Assembly (NCBI RefSeq): GCF_016862115.1
Contig: NZ_BOMI01000013.1
Coordinates: forward strand, 1 to 64,000
Length of the DNA stretch: 64,000 nt
Direction: 5' to 3'
Source: Paractinoplanes deccanensis
Lineage (GTDB): Bacteria; Actinomycetota; Actinomycetes; Mycobacteriales; Micromonosporaceae
Shown here in pieces: positions 15,165-23,957 of this stretch (its first letter is position 1; each line of letters begins with the position of its first letter). The notes under the pieces were generated by a model. That model was not told the DNA's origin. It saw only the letters and a list, made by a program, of their open reading frames with translations, and ran no database searches. A program made the position numbers and the translations under genes.

Positions 15165-17390
15165 ATGGGCGGTCGCCAATGGACAGTGATCGCGGCTCTC
15201 GTGCTCGCCGGGCTCGTCGTGCCGGCCCGGCCGGCCGAGGCGGCGGTTGCGCTGCCCTTCAAGGTGGACTTCTCCGATGCCGCGACGGCGCCGGCCGCCG
15301 GGTATGTGCGGGACTCGGGTGGTGCCTTCACCGCCGCGCGCGGCTACGGGTGGGTCGATCTCGGCGAGGGCACGCCGGTCGACCTCACCGGGAACGGGCG
15401 CAACCGCAACCCCGCCGCCGGGCAGGCCGATCCGCGGCTCGCCACCTTCATGCACGCTCAGCTGCCCGCCGGGTCGGCCGGGGTCGCCACGCCCGGCGCG
15501 TGGGAGGCCGCCGTGCCGGCCGGCCTCTACACCGTGACCGTGGCGGTCGGTGACGCCGGCACCGCCGTGGACAGCAAGCACTGGGTGTCGGTCGAGGACC
15601 AGAACGCGATCGCCGCCTTCGTTCCCACCAGCGGCACCAAGTTCGCCACCGCCACGCGGACCGTGCGGGTCACCGACGGCAAGCTCACGATCAGCCCGGC
15701 GGGCGGGGTCAACACCAAGTTCGCGTACGCCGACATCACCGCCGTCGCCGGAGCCGAGACCATTCCCGCCGTACGCGCGAGCACGCCCGCGAACGGCGCG
15801 ACCGGCGTGCCGGTGACCACCAGCGTCGTCGAGGACCTCGTGTTGCCGAACGGTGGCGTGCGGGCCGCCTCGCTGACGTCGTCGACGGTGACCCTGACGC
15901 GGGTGCCGGACGGCGCGCCCGTGCCCGCGACCACGATCACCAGCGGCGGCGGTGACGTCATCAACCTGTCGCCGACCGCGCCACTCGCGCCGCTCACCGC
16001 GTACCGCTTCTCGGTGACGGCCGGCGTGACCGATGTGACCGGCAAGCCGTTCGCGCCGTACTCGATCGTCTTCACCACCGGCAGCGGCGGCGGCACCGGC
16101 GGACCGGCCGCCTTCGACAAGACCGTCGGCGTGGCCACCGGGGCGCCCTTCACGACCGTGGTCAAAGGACCCGACAACAGGGTGTACGCGGGCACGCTCG
16201 ACGGCCGCGTCTTCCGCTTCCCGATCAACACCGGCGGCACCCTCGGCACGCCGACGGTCATCAATGCCGTGCGGAACAACGCCGCCGCCCTGGGCCTGCC
16301 GGGCGCACCGGCCCGCACGATCATCGGGATGGCCTTCGACCCCGCGTCGACGGCCGCCGCGCCGATCCTCTGGGTGACCGACAACTACGAGTACGTGGGG
16401 CCGCTCGACGTGCCCGACTGGTCCGGGCGGATCGGCCGGCTCAGCGGGACGGACCTGAGCACGTACACGCCGATGGTGGTGAATCTGCCCCGCTCGGTGA
16501 AGGACCACGAGACCAACTCGCTGGCGTTCGGGCCGGACGGCGCGCTCTATGTGTCGCAGGGCGCCAACAACGCCATGGGCGCACCCGACTCGACCTGGGG
16601 CAACCGTCCGGAGCGGCTGCTCAGCGCCGCCGTCCTGCGGCTGGACCCGGCCCGGCTCCCGGCCGGCACGCCGCTGAACGTGAAGACCGGGGACGGCGGC
16701 ACCTACGACCCGTACGCGGTGGGCGCGCCCTTGACGTTGTACGCGACCGGCGTACGCAACGCCTTCGATCTGGTGTGGCACCGCAACGGCCATCTGTACG
16801 CCCCGACGAACGGCTCGGCCGCCGGCGGCAACACCCCCGCGACCCCGGCCACCCTGCCCGCCTCGTGTGCCCGGCGCGGCTACACCGGCCCGGTCGTGCC
16901 CGCGCTGACCAACGTACCCACCGCCGAGACCGACTACGTCTTCGACGTGCGGCCGGGCCGCTACTACGGCCACCCGAACCCGCTGCGCTGCGAGTGGGTG
17001 CTGGCCGGCGGCAACCCGACCGCGGGCACCGACCCCTTCCAGGTCGGCGCCTACCCGGTGGGCACCGCGCCCGACCCCAACCTGCATCTGGCCGGCATGA
17101 CCGACGCGGGCCTGCACGCCTCCGCGAACGGCGTCATCGAATATCGCGGCGGCGCGCTCGACGGCAAGCTGCTCGTGGTGCGCTACTCGGCCGGGCAGGA
17201 CATCGAGACCTTCGACGTGAGCGCGTCCGGCGCCCTGTCCAACCGCACGACCGGCATCACCGGCTTCACCGGGTTCAGCCAGCCCCTCGATCTCACCCAG
17301 GATCAGACGACCGGTTTCCTGTACGTGACGGAGCTGGGCGCCTCGCGCATCACGCTGCTCACACCGCGAGCGACCGCAGCAGGATCCTGA
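15165..17390 (+). CDS. Secreted glucose/sorbosone-dehydrogenase-like beta-propeller protein
   Basis: A 741-residue secreted protein. A signal peptide covers about residues 1-30. A galactose-binding or malectin-like domain follows to about residue 200, then an Ig-like SbsA/Big_5-type domain to about 305 (STPANGATGVPV ... YSIVFTTG), a Gly-rich linker, and a six-bladed beta-propeller of the PQQ-dependent sugar dehydrogenase type (HETNSLAFGPDGALYVSQG, GVRNAFDLVWHRNG). The propeller could oxidise or bind sugars, but PQQ-contact residues cannot be confirmed by eye. The start is uncertain: a TTG lies three codons earlier and there is no strong ribosome binding site. Its end overlaps the convergent ABC ATPase gene by 32 bases. 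Confidence 0.8.
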   Translation: MGGRQWTVIAALVLAGLVVPARPAEAAVALPFKVDFSDAATAPAAGYVRDSGGAFTAARGYGWVDLGEGTPVDLTGNGRNRNPAAGQADPRLATFMHAQLPAGSAGVATPGAWEAAVPAGLYTVTVAVGDAGTAVDSKHWVSVEDQNAIAAFVPTSGTKFATATRTVRVTDGKLTISPAGGVNTKFAYADITAVAGAETIPAVRASTPANGATGVPVTTSVVEDLVLPNGGVRAASLTSSTVTLTRVPDGAPVPATTITSGGGDVINLSPTAPLAPLTAYRFSVTAGVTDVTGKPFAPYSIVFTTGSGGGTGGPAAFDKTVGVATGAPFTTVVKGPDNRVYAGTLDGRVFRFPINTGGTLGTPTVINAVRNNAAALGLPGAPARTIIGMAFDPASTAAAPILWVTDNYEYVGPLDVPDWSGRIGRLSGTDLSTYTPMVVNLPRSVKDHETNSLAFGPDGALYVSQGANNAMGAPDSTWGNRPERLLSAAVLRLDPARLPAGTPLNVKTGDGGTYDPYAVGAPLTLYATGVRNAFDLVWHRNGHLYAPTNGSAAGGNTPATPATLPASCARRGYTGPVVPALTNVPTAETDYVFDVRPGRYYGHPNPLRCEWVLAGGNPTAGTDPFQVGAYPVGTAPDPNLHLAGMTDAGLHASANGVIEYRGGALDGKLLVVRYSAGQDIETFDVSASGALSNRTTGITGFTGFSQPLDLTQDQTTGFLYVTELGASRITLLTPRATAAGS

Positions 17391-18126
17391 CCCGCCCGCC
17401 GGGGCCCGGCATCACGTCAGCACCGACCCCGAAGACCTCGGCGATCGACTCCTCGGTCAGCACCCGCGCCGGTGTGCCCGCGGCCACCACGCGGCCGGCG
17501 GCGAGCAGCACGATCCGGTCGCAGTACTGGCCGGCCAGGTCGAGGTCGTGCAGCGCGGCCACCACGGTGACCGGCGCCCGCGCCAGGTCGGCGAGCAGGG
17601 CGAACCGGTGCCGGATGTCGAGGTGGTTCGTCGGCTCGTCGAGCAGCAGCACGTCCGGCTCCTGCAGCAGCGCGCGGGCGATGGCGACCCGCTGCCGTTC
17701 GCCGCCGGACAGCGAGGCCCACCGGCGCCGCTCCCACCCGGCCAGGCCCGCGCCGTCGAGGGCGGCGGACACGCGGTGTACGTCGTCGGCGCCGACCGGC
17801 GCCAGCAGCGGCCGGTGCGGGATGCGGCCCAGCAGCAGCACGTCGGCGACGGTCATGTCCGCCTCGGTGGGCTCGTGCTGGGTCACCACCGCGACGCGGC
17901 GGGCCACCGCCCGGCGGGGCAGGGCGGTGCGGTCGGTCTCGTCGAGCAGCACCCGGCCGCCGTCGGGCCGGTCCAGGCCGGCGAGCACCCGCAGCAGCGT
18001 CGACTTGCCCGAGCCGTTCGGCCCGAGCAGGCCGACCGTGCTGCCCGGGGGAGCGTCGAGCGTCACGGAGGCGAGCAGAGTGGTGGCGCCGATGCGCCGG
18101 TCGACGTCCTGTGCCCGTACCCTCAT
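17359..18126 (-). CDS. FecE-type ABC transporter ATPase
   Basis: A 255-residue ATPase of the iron-chelate/cobalamin uptake family. Walker A is GPNGSGKST, the signature is LSGGERQRVAIARAL, Walker B is LLLDEPTNHLD and the switch histidine appears in ALHDLDLA. It overlaps the permease stop by 4 bases and closes a four-gene operon of binding protein, methyltransferase, permease and ATPase. It powers import of a metal chelate or cofactor. The upstream Zur-like box suggests a zinc-related ligand; an F420-precursor assignment, used for some related actinobacterial transporters, is an alternative. Confidence 0.92.
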   Translation of the reverse strand: MRVRAQDVDRRIGATTLLASVTLDAPPGSTVGLLGPNGSGKSTLLRVLAGLDRPDGGRVLLDETDRTALPRRAVARRVAVVTQHEPTEADMTVADVLLLGRIPHRPLLAPVGADDVHRVSAALDGAGLAGWERRRWASLSGGERQRVAIARALLQEPDVLLLDEPTNHLDIRHRFALLADLARAPVTVVAALHDLDLAGQYCDRIVLLAAGRVVAAGTPARVLTEESIAEVFGVGADVMPGPGGRVRILLRSLAV

Positions 18127-19133
18127 GACGCCCTGCCCGATCGGTGCAGCAGCATCGCGAACGCCGGCACCCCGAGCAGCGCGGTGACCACCCCGACCGG
18201 CAGTTCCTGCGGCGCGAAGACGGTCCGCGCGGCGGTGTCGGCCCAGATCAGCAGGACCGCACCGGCCAGCGCGCAGGCGGGCAGCAGCAGGCGGTGCCGC
18301 GAGCCGGTGAGCCGGCGCACCGCGTGCGGCACGATCAGCCCGACGAAGCCGATCGCGCCGCTCGCCGCGACCAGCACGGCGGCCAGCAGGGCGGTCACCG
18401 CGAAGAGGAGCGCGCGGACCCGGGCGGGGGAGAAGCCCAGCGTCTGGGCCACGTCGGAGCCGAACGCGAAGGCGTCCAGCGCCGGCGCGGCCGCCCAGCA
18501 CGCCAGCACGGCCACGCCGCCGGCCGACGCGGCGAGGGCGACCGCCGGCCACGACGCCGCGGTGAGCGAGCCGAGCAGCCAGAACATGACGCTGCGGGTG
18601 GTGTCGGGGCTCGCCTGCCCGACGATGACGAGGCTGGTCAGCGCCGAGAACAGCTGCGCCGTGGCCACCCCGGCGAGCAGGATGCGCGACGGCTCGGTCC
18701 ACCGCCGGCCGGCGAGCAGCACGGCCGCCGCGAAGGCCGCAACGCCGCCCGCGAAGGCGCCCGCCGACAGCGCCACCGCGCCGGCGCCGAGACCGAGCAC
18801 GAGCACGGCGACCGCGCCGGTGGAGGCACCGGCCGAGATGCCCAGCAGGTAGGGGTCGGCCAGCGGGTTGCGGGTCAGCGCCTGGAGCACCGCCCCGCAC
18901 ACCGCCAGGCCGGCGCCGACGATGCCGGCCAGCAGGACCCGCGGGGTGCGCAGGTCCCACACGATGCTGTCCTCCAGCGGCGGCAGCCCGCGCACCGGCA
19001 GCCCGGCGTGCGCGGCGAACGTCCGCAGCACGTCGGCCGCGCCCAGGTCCGCCACCCCGATGGTCACCGAGACGCAGACGCTGAGCAGCAGCGCCGCCCC
19101 CGCCACGGGCAGCGCCGCTTTGGCGCCCGTCAC
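18123..19133 (-). CDS. FecCD-type ABC transporter permease
   Basis: A 336-residue permease with about ten transmembrane helices, as in BtuC/FecCD. The family motifs are clear: ALTRNPLADPYLLGISAGAS near residue 85-105, GAIGFVGLIVPHAVRRLTGSRHR near residue 245 and ELPVGVVTALLGVPAFAMLL at the C-terminus. The GTG start overlaps the methyltransferase stop by 4 bases, which fixes it. It works with the FecE-type ATPase and the lipoprotein binding protein in the same operon. Confidence 0.93.
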   Translation of the reverse strand: MTGAKAALPVAGAALLLSVCVSVTIGVADLGAADVLRTFAAHAGLPVRGLPPLEDSIVWDLRTPRVLLAGIVGAGLAVCGAVLQALTRNPLADPYLLGISAGASTGAVAVLVLGLGAGAVALSAGAFAGGVAAFAAAVLLAGRRWTEPSRILLAGVATAQLFSALTSLVIVGQASPDTTRSVMFWLLGSLTAASWPAVALAASAGGVAVLACWAAAPALDAFAFGSDVAQTLGFSPARVRALLFAVTALLAAVLVAASGAIGFVGLIVPHAVRRLTGSRHRLLLPACALAGAVLLIWADTAARTVFAPQELPVGVVTALLGVPAFAMLLHRSGRAS

Positions 19134-19891
19134 CGTCGCGCGAGGACGACGTAGTCGTCGAGGTACTGCCAGGCCGTGCCGGCCTCGGCGAAGCCCGCCG
19201 TCCGCAGCGCGGCGAGGTGGAACTCCAGCGGGGCGAGCGGCTGCGGCGGCCGGTCGGCGAACCGCTTCTCCCGCACCGGCACCAGCGCCGCGAGGCCCGG
19301 CTCGCGGGCCGCCTCGGCATACCAGGCGGCGTAGTCGAGCGCCCCGGCGGCGAACCCGGCCCGCTGGGTCTGCTCGTCGTGGCGGGCCGACAGGTCGCGC
19401 AGGGCCGGCGAGCGGTCGTCGAAGCGCAGGTGGTCGGCGTTGAGCAGGAACCCGCCGGGCGGCAGCAGCTCGGCGGCCGCCTGATAGACGGCGAGCAGCT
19501 GGGCGGGGGAGAGCCAGTGCAGCGCGGTCGAGGTGAGCACCGCGTCCACCTTGCCGACGCCCGCGGTCCACTCCGGGGCGATCAGGTCGGCGTCGAGCAC
19601 CCGGGCGCGGTCGCCGAACTCCGCCAGCGCCCCGGCCGCGATGCGCAGCAGGATCGGGTCGTAGTCGACGGCGGTGACCCGGGCCTCCGGGAAGGTCTCC
19701 AGCACCCGGCGCGAGATCGCGCCCGGCCCGCACGCCAGGTCGAGCACGTGTGGCCGCCCGCCGGGAAAGCTCAGCCGCAGCACGTCGAGCATGACGGCGA
19801 AGCGGTTCTCGCGGTGGGCCACGTACGCCGACTGCTGCTCGTCCCAGGCGCGCAGCAGGCGCGTGGCGGTGCCGGCGGTGAGCGCGCTCAT
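19130..19891 (-). CDS. Class I SAM-dependent methyltransferase embedded in the ABC operon
   Basis: A 253-residue methyltransferase. The SAM-binding motif I reads VLDLACGPGAISR near residue 50, followed by an acidic end of strand 2 (TAVDYDP) and motif DAVLTSTALHWL. It overlaps both neighbours by 4 bases, so it is translationally coupled to the importer genes. Its place between the binding protein and the permease suggests that it modifies the imported ligand or a biosynthetic precursor such as a metallophore. No biosynthetic enzymes for such a ligand are nearby apart from the divergent P450. The methyl acceptor is unknown. Confidence 0.88.
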   Translation of the reverse strand: MSALTAGTATRLLRAWDEQQSAYVAHRENRFAVMLDVLRLSFPGGRPHVLDLACGPGAISRRVLETFPEARVTAVDYDPILLRIAAGALAEFGDRARVLDADLIAPEWTAGVGKVDAVLTSTALHWLSPAQLLAVYQAAAELLPPGGFLLNADHLRFDDRSPALRDLSARHDEQTQRAGFAAGALDYAAWYAEAAREPGLAALVPVREKRFADRPPQPLAPLEFHLAALRTAGFAEAGTAWQYLDDYVVLARR

Positions 19892-20850
19892 CGGCCCAGC
19901 TCCGCGAGGCCGGCGCCGACTTGCTCCGCGGCAGAGACGCTGCGCACGGAGGGGTCCATCGAGGAGCCCGGCACGGTGATGAACCGCCCGGCCCTCACCG
20001 CGTCCAGCTTCGAGGTGACCGGGTTCTTCCTCAGGAAGTCGATTTTGGACCGAGCGCTGTCGCCGTCGCCGCCGCGGGTGAGGTCGGCCAGCACGATCAC
20101 GTCCGGGTTCCGGGCCGCGATCTGCTCCCAGGCGCCGGCGGGCCAGGTCTGCTTCGCGTCGGCGTAGACGTTGCGCGCGCCGAGCTTCTCGGTGACGGCG
20201 GCGGGCACACCGCCGGGCCCGGCGACGTACGGCGTGCTCGTGCCGGAGTAGTACCAGAGCAGCGAGGTGTCGCCGTGCTCGCCCTTCAGCGCCGCGTCCA
20301 GCTTCGCCCGCTGCTCGGCGACCAGGCGCTGCCCGCGCTCGGGCACGCCGAACAGGGTCGCCACCTCCTCGATCTCGGCGAAGAGGCCGTCGAAGCCGAA
20401 CGCCGCCGGGTCCTTCTCGCACGCGAACCGGGAGAGGTACGCGGGCACGCGCAGCTTCGCGAGGTCGGCGCGCGGGCCGGCGGCGTCGCCGGCGTACGCG
20501 GAAGTGAAGGTGGAATAGACGAAGTCGGGCCGCGCCTCGAGCACCTTCTCGCGCGACGGATAGAGCTTGGCGAGGACCGGGACGCCGTCGTACGCGGTCT
20601 TCAGCGACGGCAGCACCGGGTCGGTCTGGTAGCTGGTGCCGGCCATCCGGTCGCCGAGGCCGAGGCTGAGCAGGATCTCGGTGGCGTTCTGCTCCATCGT
20701 GACCGCTCGCTGTGGGGACGCTGTGACAGTGACCGTCGTCCCACAGTTGCTGACCGTCACCGCCTGCGCTTCCGGTGCCGCGCTTCCCTCGGCGGCCGTG
20801 CACCCAGCCAGGAGCCCCGCCGTCGTTAAGGCAATGAAAACCGTTTTCAT
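19888..20850 (-). CDS. FecB-type lipoprotein binding protein for a metal chelate or cofactor
   Basis: A 320-residue lipoprotein with lipobox LAGC (Cys17) and two lobes of the TroA/FecB periplasmic-binding fold: ITLAND-type opening around RAVTMEQNATEILLSLGLGDRMAG, and VIVLADLTRGG in the second lobe. An unusual pair of cysteines, in VSNCGTTV and RFACEKDP, could form a disulphide. The ATG at 20850 follows a -10 box by 7 bases, so the mRNA is probably leaderless. A TTG three codons upstream is an alternative. The Zur-like palindrome spans the first six codons. Ligand is unknown: zincophore, siderophore or F420-like cofactor are all possible. Confidence 0.87.
   Translation of the reverse strand: MKTVFIALTTAGLLAGCTAAEGSAAPEAQAVTVSNCGTTVTVTASPQRAVTMEQNATEILLSLGLGDRMAGTSYQTDPVLPSLKTAYDGVPVLAKLYPSREKVLEARPDFVYSTFTSAYAGDAAGPRADLAKLRVPAYLSRFACEKDPAAFGFDGLFAEIEEVATLFGVPERGQRLVAEQRAKLDAALKGEHGDTSLLWYYSGTSTPYVAGPGGVPAAVTEKLGARNVYADAKQTWPAGAWEQIAARNPDVIVLADLTRGGDGDSARSKIDFLRKNPVTSKLDAVRAGRFITVPGSSMDPSVRSVSAAEQVGAGLAELGR
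20834..20850. promoter_or_regulatory. Zur-box-like palindrome at the start of the FecB-type gene
   Basis: ATGAAAA (20834-20840), CCG, TTTTCAT (20844-20850) is a perfect 7-base inverted repeat. Its core TGAAAA-N3-TTTTCA has the same arms and spacing as the actinobacterial Zur consensus TGAAAATGATTTTCA. It lies just downstream of the candidate promoter and covers the probable leaderless transcription start, where a bound repressor would block transcription. Sequence match is direct observation; zinc control is inference. Confidence 0.65.
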
Positions 20851-20857
20851 GTTCGGC

Positions 20858-20887
20858 AACGTACTGTGACGGGCTTTCGCTGGTCAA
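20858..20887 (-). promoter_or_regulatory. Leaderless promoter of the FecB-methyltransferase-FecCD-FecE operon
   Basis: On the minus strand TTGACC (20882-20887) and TACGTT (20858-20863) are separated by 18 bases. The -10 box ends 7 bases before the ATG at 20850, which places the transcription start at or next to the start codon. No Shine-Dalgarno sequence is present between them, as expected for a leaderless message. Confidence 0.6.
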
Positions 20888-20990
20888 ACCGGGGCTCCGT
20901 GACCGGCCTCACTGCGCCGCCAAGATCTCGGGACGACGATCGGAGACGCAGCCCCTCACGGGGGTGAACAACGGCTGTCTGGAGGGCGAC

Positions 20991-22259
20991 ATGGTTCCTG
21001 TGCGCCTGCGCCTGTTGGGGTGGATCGCCCGCCGGTTCGGTGCCGGCAAAGCCTCGATGTCCCTGTCCTCGCTGCCGGACAGCTCGCTCTTCCCGCTCTA
21101 CCGCGACGGGCTCGACCCGGTGCCCGAGATGGCCAAGCTGCGCGAGCGCGCCCCGGTCAGCCGGCTGCCGCTGCCCATGGGCATCCGCGCGTGGCTGGTC
21201 ACCGGCTACGAGCCGGTGCGGGCCGTGCTGGGCAGCGCCGAGGGCTTCAGCAACGACTTCGGCCGCTTCGCCGCGGGCGTCGGGCTGACGGCGGGGGAGC
21301 AGCCCGGCGGCCTCGGCATGACCGACCCGCCGATGCACACGCGGCTGCGCCGGCTGGTCACGCCCGAGTTCACCATGCGCCGGCTGGCCCGGTTGCAGCC
21401 GCGCATCGAGTCCATCGTGGCCGAACGGCTCGACGCGATGGCGAGCGCCACCGGCCCGGTCGACCTGTTGCAGGAGTTCGCCCTGCCGGTGCCCGCGCTG
21501 ACCATCTGCGAGCTGCTCGGCGTCCCGTACGCCGACCGCGCCCTCGTCCAGGAGTTCAGCACGGCCCGCTTCGACCTCGGCGACGGGGCCTACGCGCCGC
21601 TCGACGCGATCAACGAGTCGCGCGCCTACCTGCGCAGCCTGGTCGCGGCCCAGCGCGCCGACCCGGGCGACGGGCTGATCGGGTCGCTGATCCGCGCGCA
21701 CGGCGACGAGCTCGGCGACCAGGAGCTGGCCGGGCTGGCCGACGGCGTGCTCACCGGCGGGCTCGAGACCAGCGCCAGCATGCTCGCGCTCGGCTCCCTG
21801 GTGCTGATGACCCAGCCCTCGCTCGCCGATCCGCTGCGCGCCGGCGAGCCGGCCGACGCGCTGGTCGAGGAGCTGCTGCGCTACCTCACGGTGGTGCAGG
21901 TCGGGTTCCCGCGCTTCGCGGTCCGCGACCTGGAGGTGGCGGGCGTGCGCATCAAGGCCGGCGACATCGTCATGTGCTCGCTGAGCGCCGCCGACCGCGA
22001 CGAGGTCCTCGGCCCCGGCATGGACCAGATCGACGCGGGGCGCCCCACCAGCCGCTCCCACCTGGCCTTCGGCCACGGGCTGCACCGCTGCGTCGGCGCC
22101 GAGCTGGCCCGCATGGAGCTGCGCACCGCCTATCCGGCCCTGGTGCGCCGCTTCCCGGCCATGCGCCCGGCGATCGATCCGGCCGAGCTGCCGATGCGCC
22201 GCGCCTCGATCGTCTTCGGCTTGGAGGCGCTGCCGGTCCGGCTATTCGTCGAGGCGTAG
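20991..22259 (+). CDS. Cytochrome P450
   Basis: A 422-residue soluble bacterial class P450 monooxygenase. The heme-binding loop is FGHGLHRCVGAELA with Cys367 as thiolate ligand. The K-helix ExxR motif is E294-LL-R297 and the I-helix oxygen-activation motif reads GGLETS at 256-261, with the expected acid-Thr pair. The ATG at 20991 is chosen because GGAGGG sits 5 bases upstream; a GTG at 20964 is the alternative. No ferredoxin or reductase gene is adjacent. It is divergent from the Zur-box importer operon and ends within the last 18 bases of convergent prfC. Substrate is unknown. Confidence 0.92.
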   Translation: MVPVRLRLLGWIARRFGAGKASMSLSSLPDSSLFPLYRDGLDPVPEMAKLRERAPVSRLPLPMGIRAWLVTGYEPVRAVLGSAEGFSNDFGRFAAGVGLTAGEQPGGLGMTDPPMHTRLRRLVTPEFTMRRLARLQPRIESIVAERLDAMASATGPVDLLQEFALPVPALTICELLGVPYADRALVQEFSTARFDLGDGAYAPLDAINESRAYLRSLVAAQRADPGDGLIGSLIRAHGDELGDQELAGLADGVLTGGLETSASMLALGSLVLMTQPSLADPLRAGEPADALVEELLRYLTVVQVGFPRFAVRDLEVAGVRIKAGDIVMCSLSAADRDEVLGPGMDQIDAGRPTSRSHLAFGHGLHRCVGAELARMELRTAYPALVRRFPAMRPAIDPAELPMRRASIVFGLEALPVRLFVEA

Positions 22260-23825
22260 GCCGGGGTGCCGGCCGGCGATCGTGCGCATGCGCCAGCGGT
22301 GCGGAAAGACGGCGAGCAGCGCGTCGTCGCGTACCCGGGTCATGACCTCGACGTTCGACTCGGTCCGCAGGATCTCGCGGCCCGCCGCGTCGGTGCGGGC
22401 GGCCAGCTCGTAGGGCAGGTGCTCCAGGCGCACCTTCACCCCGAACTCGGCCTCCAGCCGGTGGGTGGCCACCTCGAACTGCATCGGGCCCACGGCGGCG
22501 AAGACCGGCGCCTGGTCGCCGCGCTGATCCGAGCGCAGCACCTGCACGACGCCCTCGCCGTCGAGCTGCTCGATGCCGCGCCGGAAGCGCTTGAAGGCCG
22601 AGGTGTCGTCGGTGCGCACGACCGCGAAGTGCTCGGGCGGGAAGGACGGCAACGGCGGGAACCGCACGGGATCGCCGGTGTAGAGGGTGTCGCCGATGCC
22701 CAGCGAGGTCGCGTTGACCAGACCCACCACGTCACCCGGGTACGCCTCGTCGATCGTCTCGCGGCCCCGGCCGAAGATCTGCTGGGCGTACTTGGTGGCG
22801 AACGGCTTGCCGGTGCCCGCGTGGGTGACCACCATGCCGCGCTCGAACCGGCCCGAGCAGACCCGCATGAACGCGACCTGGTCGCGGTGCGCGCGGTTCA
22901 TGTTCGCCTGCATCTTGAAGACGAACCCGGAGAACGAGCCGTCGACCGGCTGCTGCGTGCCGGCGGCGGTGGGCCGGGCCGACGGCGGCGGGGCCAGCTC
23001 CACCAGGATGTCGAGCAGCTGCCGTACGCCGAGATTGGCGACCGCGGCGCCGAAGAGCACCGGCGTGCTCGTCGCGGCCAGGAACGTCTCCTGGTCGTGG
23101 TCGGCGCCCGTCATCGCCAGCAGGTCGAGCTCCTCGACCGCGGTGGCCCAGTCGGCGCCGTACCGCTCGGCCGCCTCGTCCGCGCCCATCTCCTCCTCGA
23201 TGGCCAGCTCGGCGCCGCCGGGGGAGCGCTGCATCCGTACGAACCGGCCGGTGCGGCGGTCGATCACGCCGTGGAAGTCGCCGGCGATGCCCACCGGCCA
23301 GGTCAGCGGGGTCGGCTTGAGCCCGATCCGCTGCTCGATCTCGTCCATCAGCGCCAGCGCGTCGTTGCCCGGACGGTCCCACTTGTTGATGAAGGTCATC
23401 ACCGGGATGCCGCGCTGCCGGCACACCTCGAACAGCTTGAGCGTCTGCGGCTCCAGGCCCTTCGCGGCGTCCAGCAGCATCACCGCGCTGTCCACCGCGG
23501 TCAGCACCCGATAGGTGTCCTCGGAGAAGTCGGCGTGCCCCGGCGTGTCGAGCAGGTTGATCACCACGTCGCGGTACGAGAACTGCAGCGCCGCCGAGGT
23601 GACCGAGATGCCGCGCTGCTGCTCCATCTCCATCCAGTCGGAGACCACGCCCTTGCGGTCGCCCTTGCCGTGCACGGCGCCCGCCTGGCCGATCACCCGT
23701 GCGTGCAGGGCCAGCGCCTCGGTCATCGTCGACTTGCCGGCGTCCGGGTGCGAGATCACCGCGAACGTACGCCTCCGGCCCGCCTGAACGGCGACTCCCG
23801 ACGCCGCCAGCACGTTCTGACTCAC
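22242..23825 (-). CDS. prfC: Peptide chain release factor 3
   Basis: A 527-residue translational GTPase that recycles RF1 and RF2 after termination. The GTP-binding motifs are G1 SHPDAGKST near residue 25, G3 DTPGHADF and G4 NKWDRP, followed by RF3 domain II (MRVCSGRFERGMVVTHAG) and the C-terminal RF3 domain. The length is normal for RF3. The GTG start is supported by AGGGAGCG upstream. It stands alone, divergent from a TetR regulator and convergent with the P450 gene. Confidence 0.95.
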   Translation of the reverse strand: MSQNVLAASGVAVQAGRRRTFAVISHPDAGKSTMTEALALHARVIGQAGAVHGKGDRKGVVSDWMEMEQQRGISVTSAALQFSYRDVVINLLDTPGHADFSEDTYRVLTAVDSAVMLLDAAKGLEPQTLKLFEVCRQRGIPVMTFINKWDRPGNDALALMDEIEQRIGLKPTPLTWPVGIAGDFHGVIDRRTGRFVRMQRSPGGAELAIEEEMGADEAAERYGADWATAVEELDLLAMTGADHDQETFLAATSTPVLFGAAVANLGVRQLLDILVELAPPPSARPTAAGTQQPVDGSFSGFVFKMQANMNRAHRDQVAFMRVCSGRFERGMVVTHAGTGKPFATKYAQQIFGRGRETIDEAYPGDVVGLVNATSLGIGDTLYTGDPVRFPPLPSFPPEHFAVVRTDDTSAFKRFRRGIEQLDGEGVVQVLRSDQRGDQAPVFAAVGPMQFEVATHRLEAEFGVKVRLEHLPYELAARTDAAGREILRTESNVEVMTRVRDDALLAVFPHRWRMRTIAGRHPGLRLDE

Positions 23826-23957
23826 GATCCGCTCCCTAAGCTCCCGCCTGCAACCTGACGACGTTACCTCGTCTCGCCCCCGCGTGATCAGCAGGCCGGG
23901 CCCCCGGGGAGCCGCCGGCCGGTACTCTCGGGGAAAGCCACTGACCGGGGACGATGG

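Noticed and set aside
13956-17117. A 1053-codon minus-strand frame extending the lipoprotein gene
   Set aside because: Only the last 361 codons have a signal peptide, ribosome binding site and normal composition; the upstream part is antisense to the secreted beta-propeller gene.
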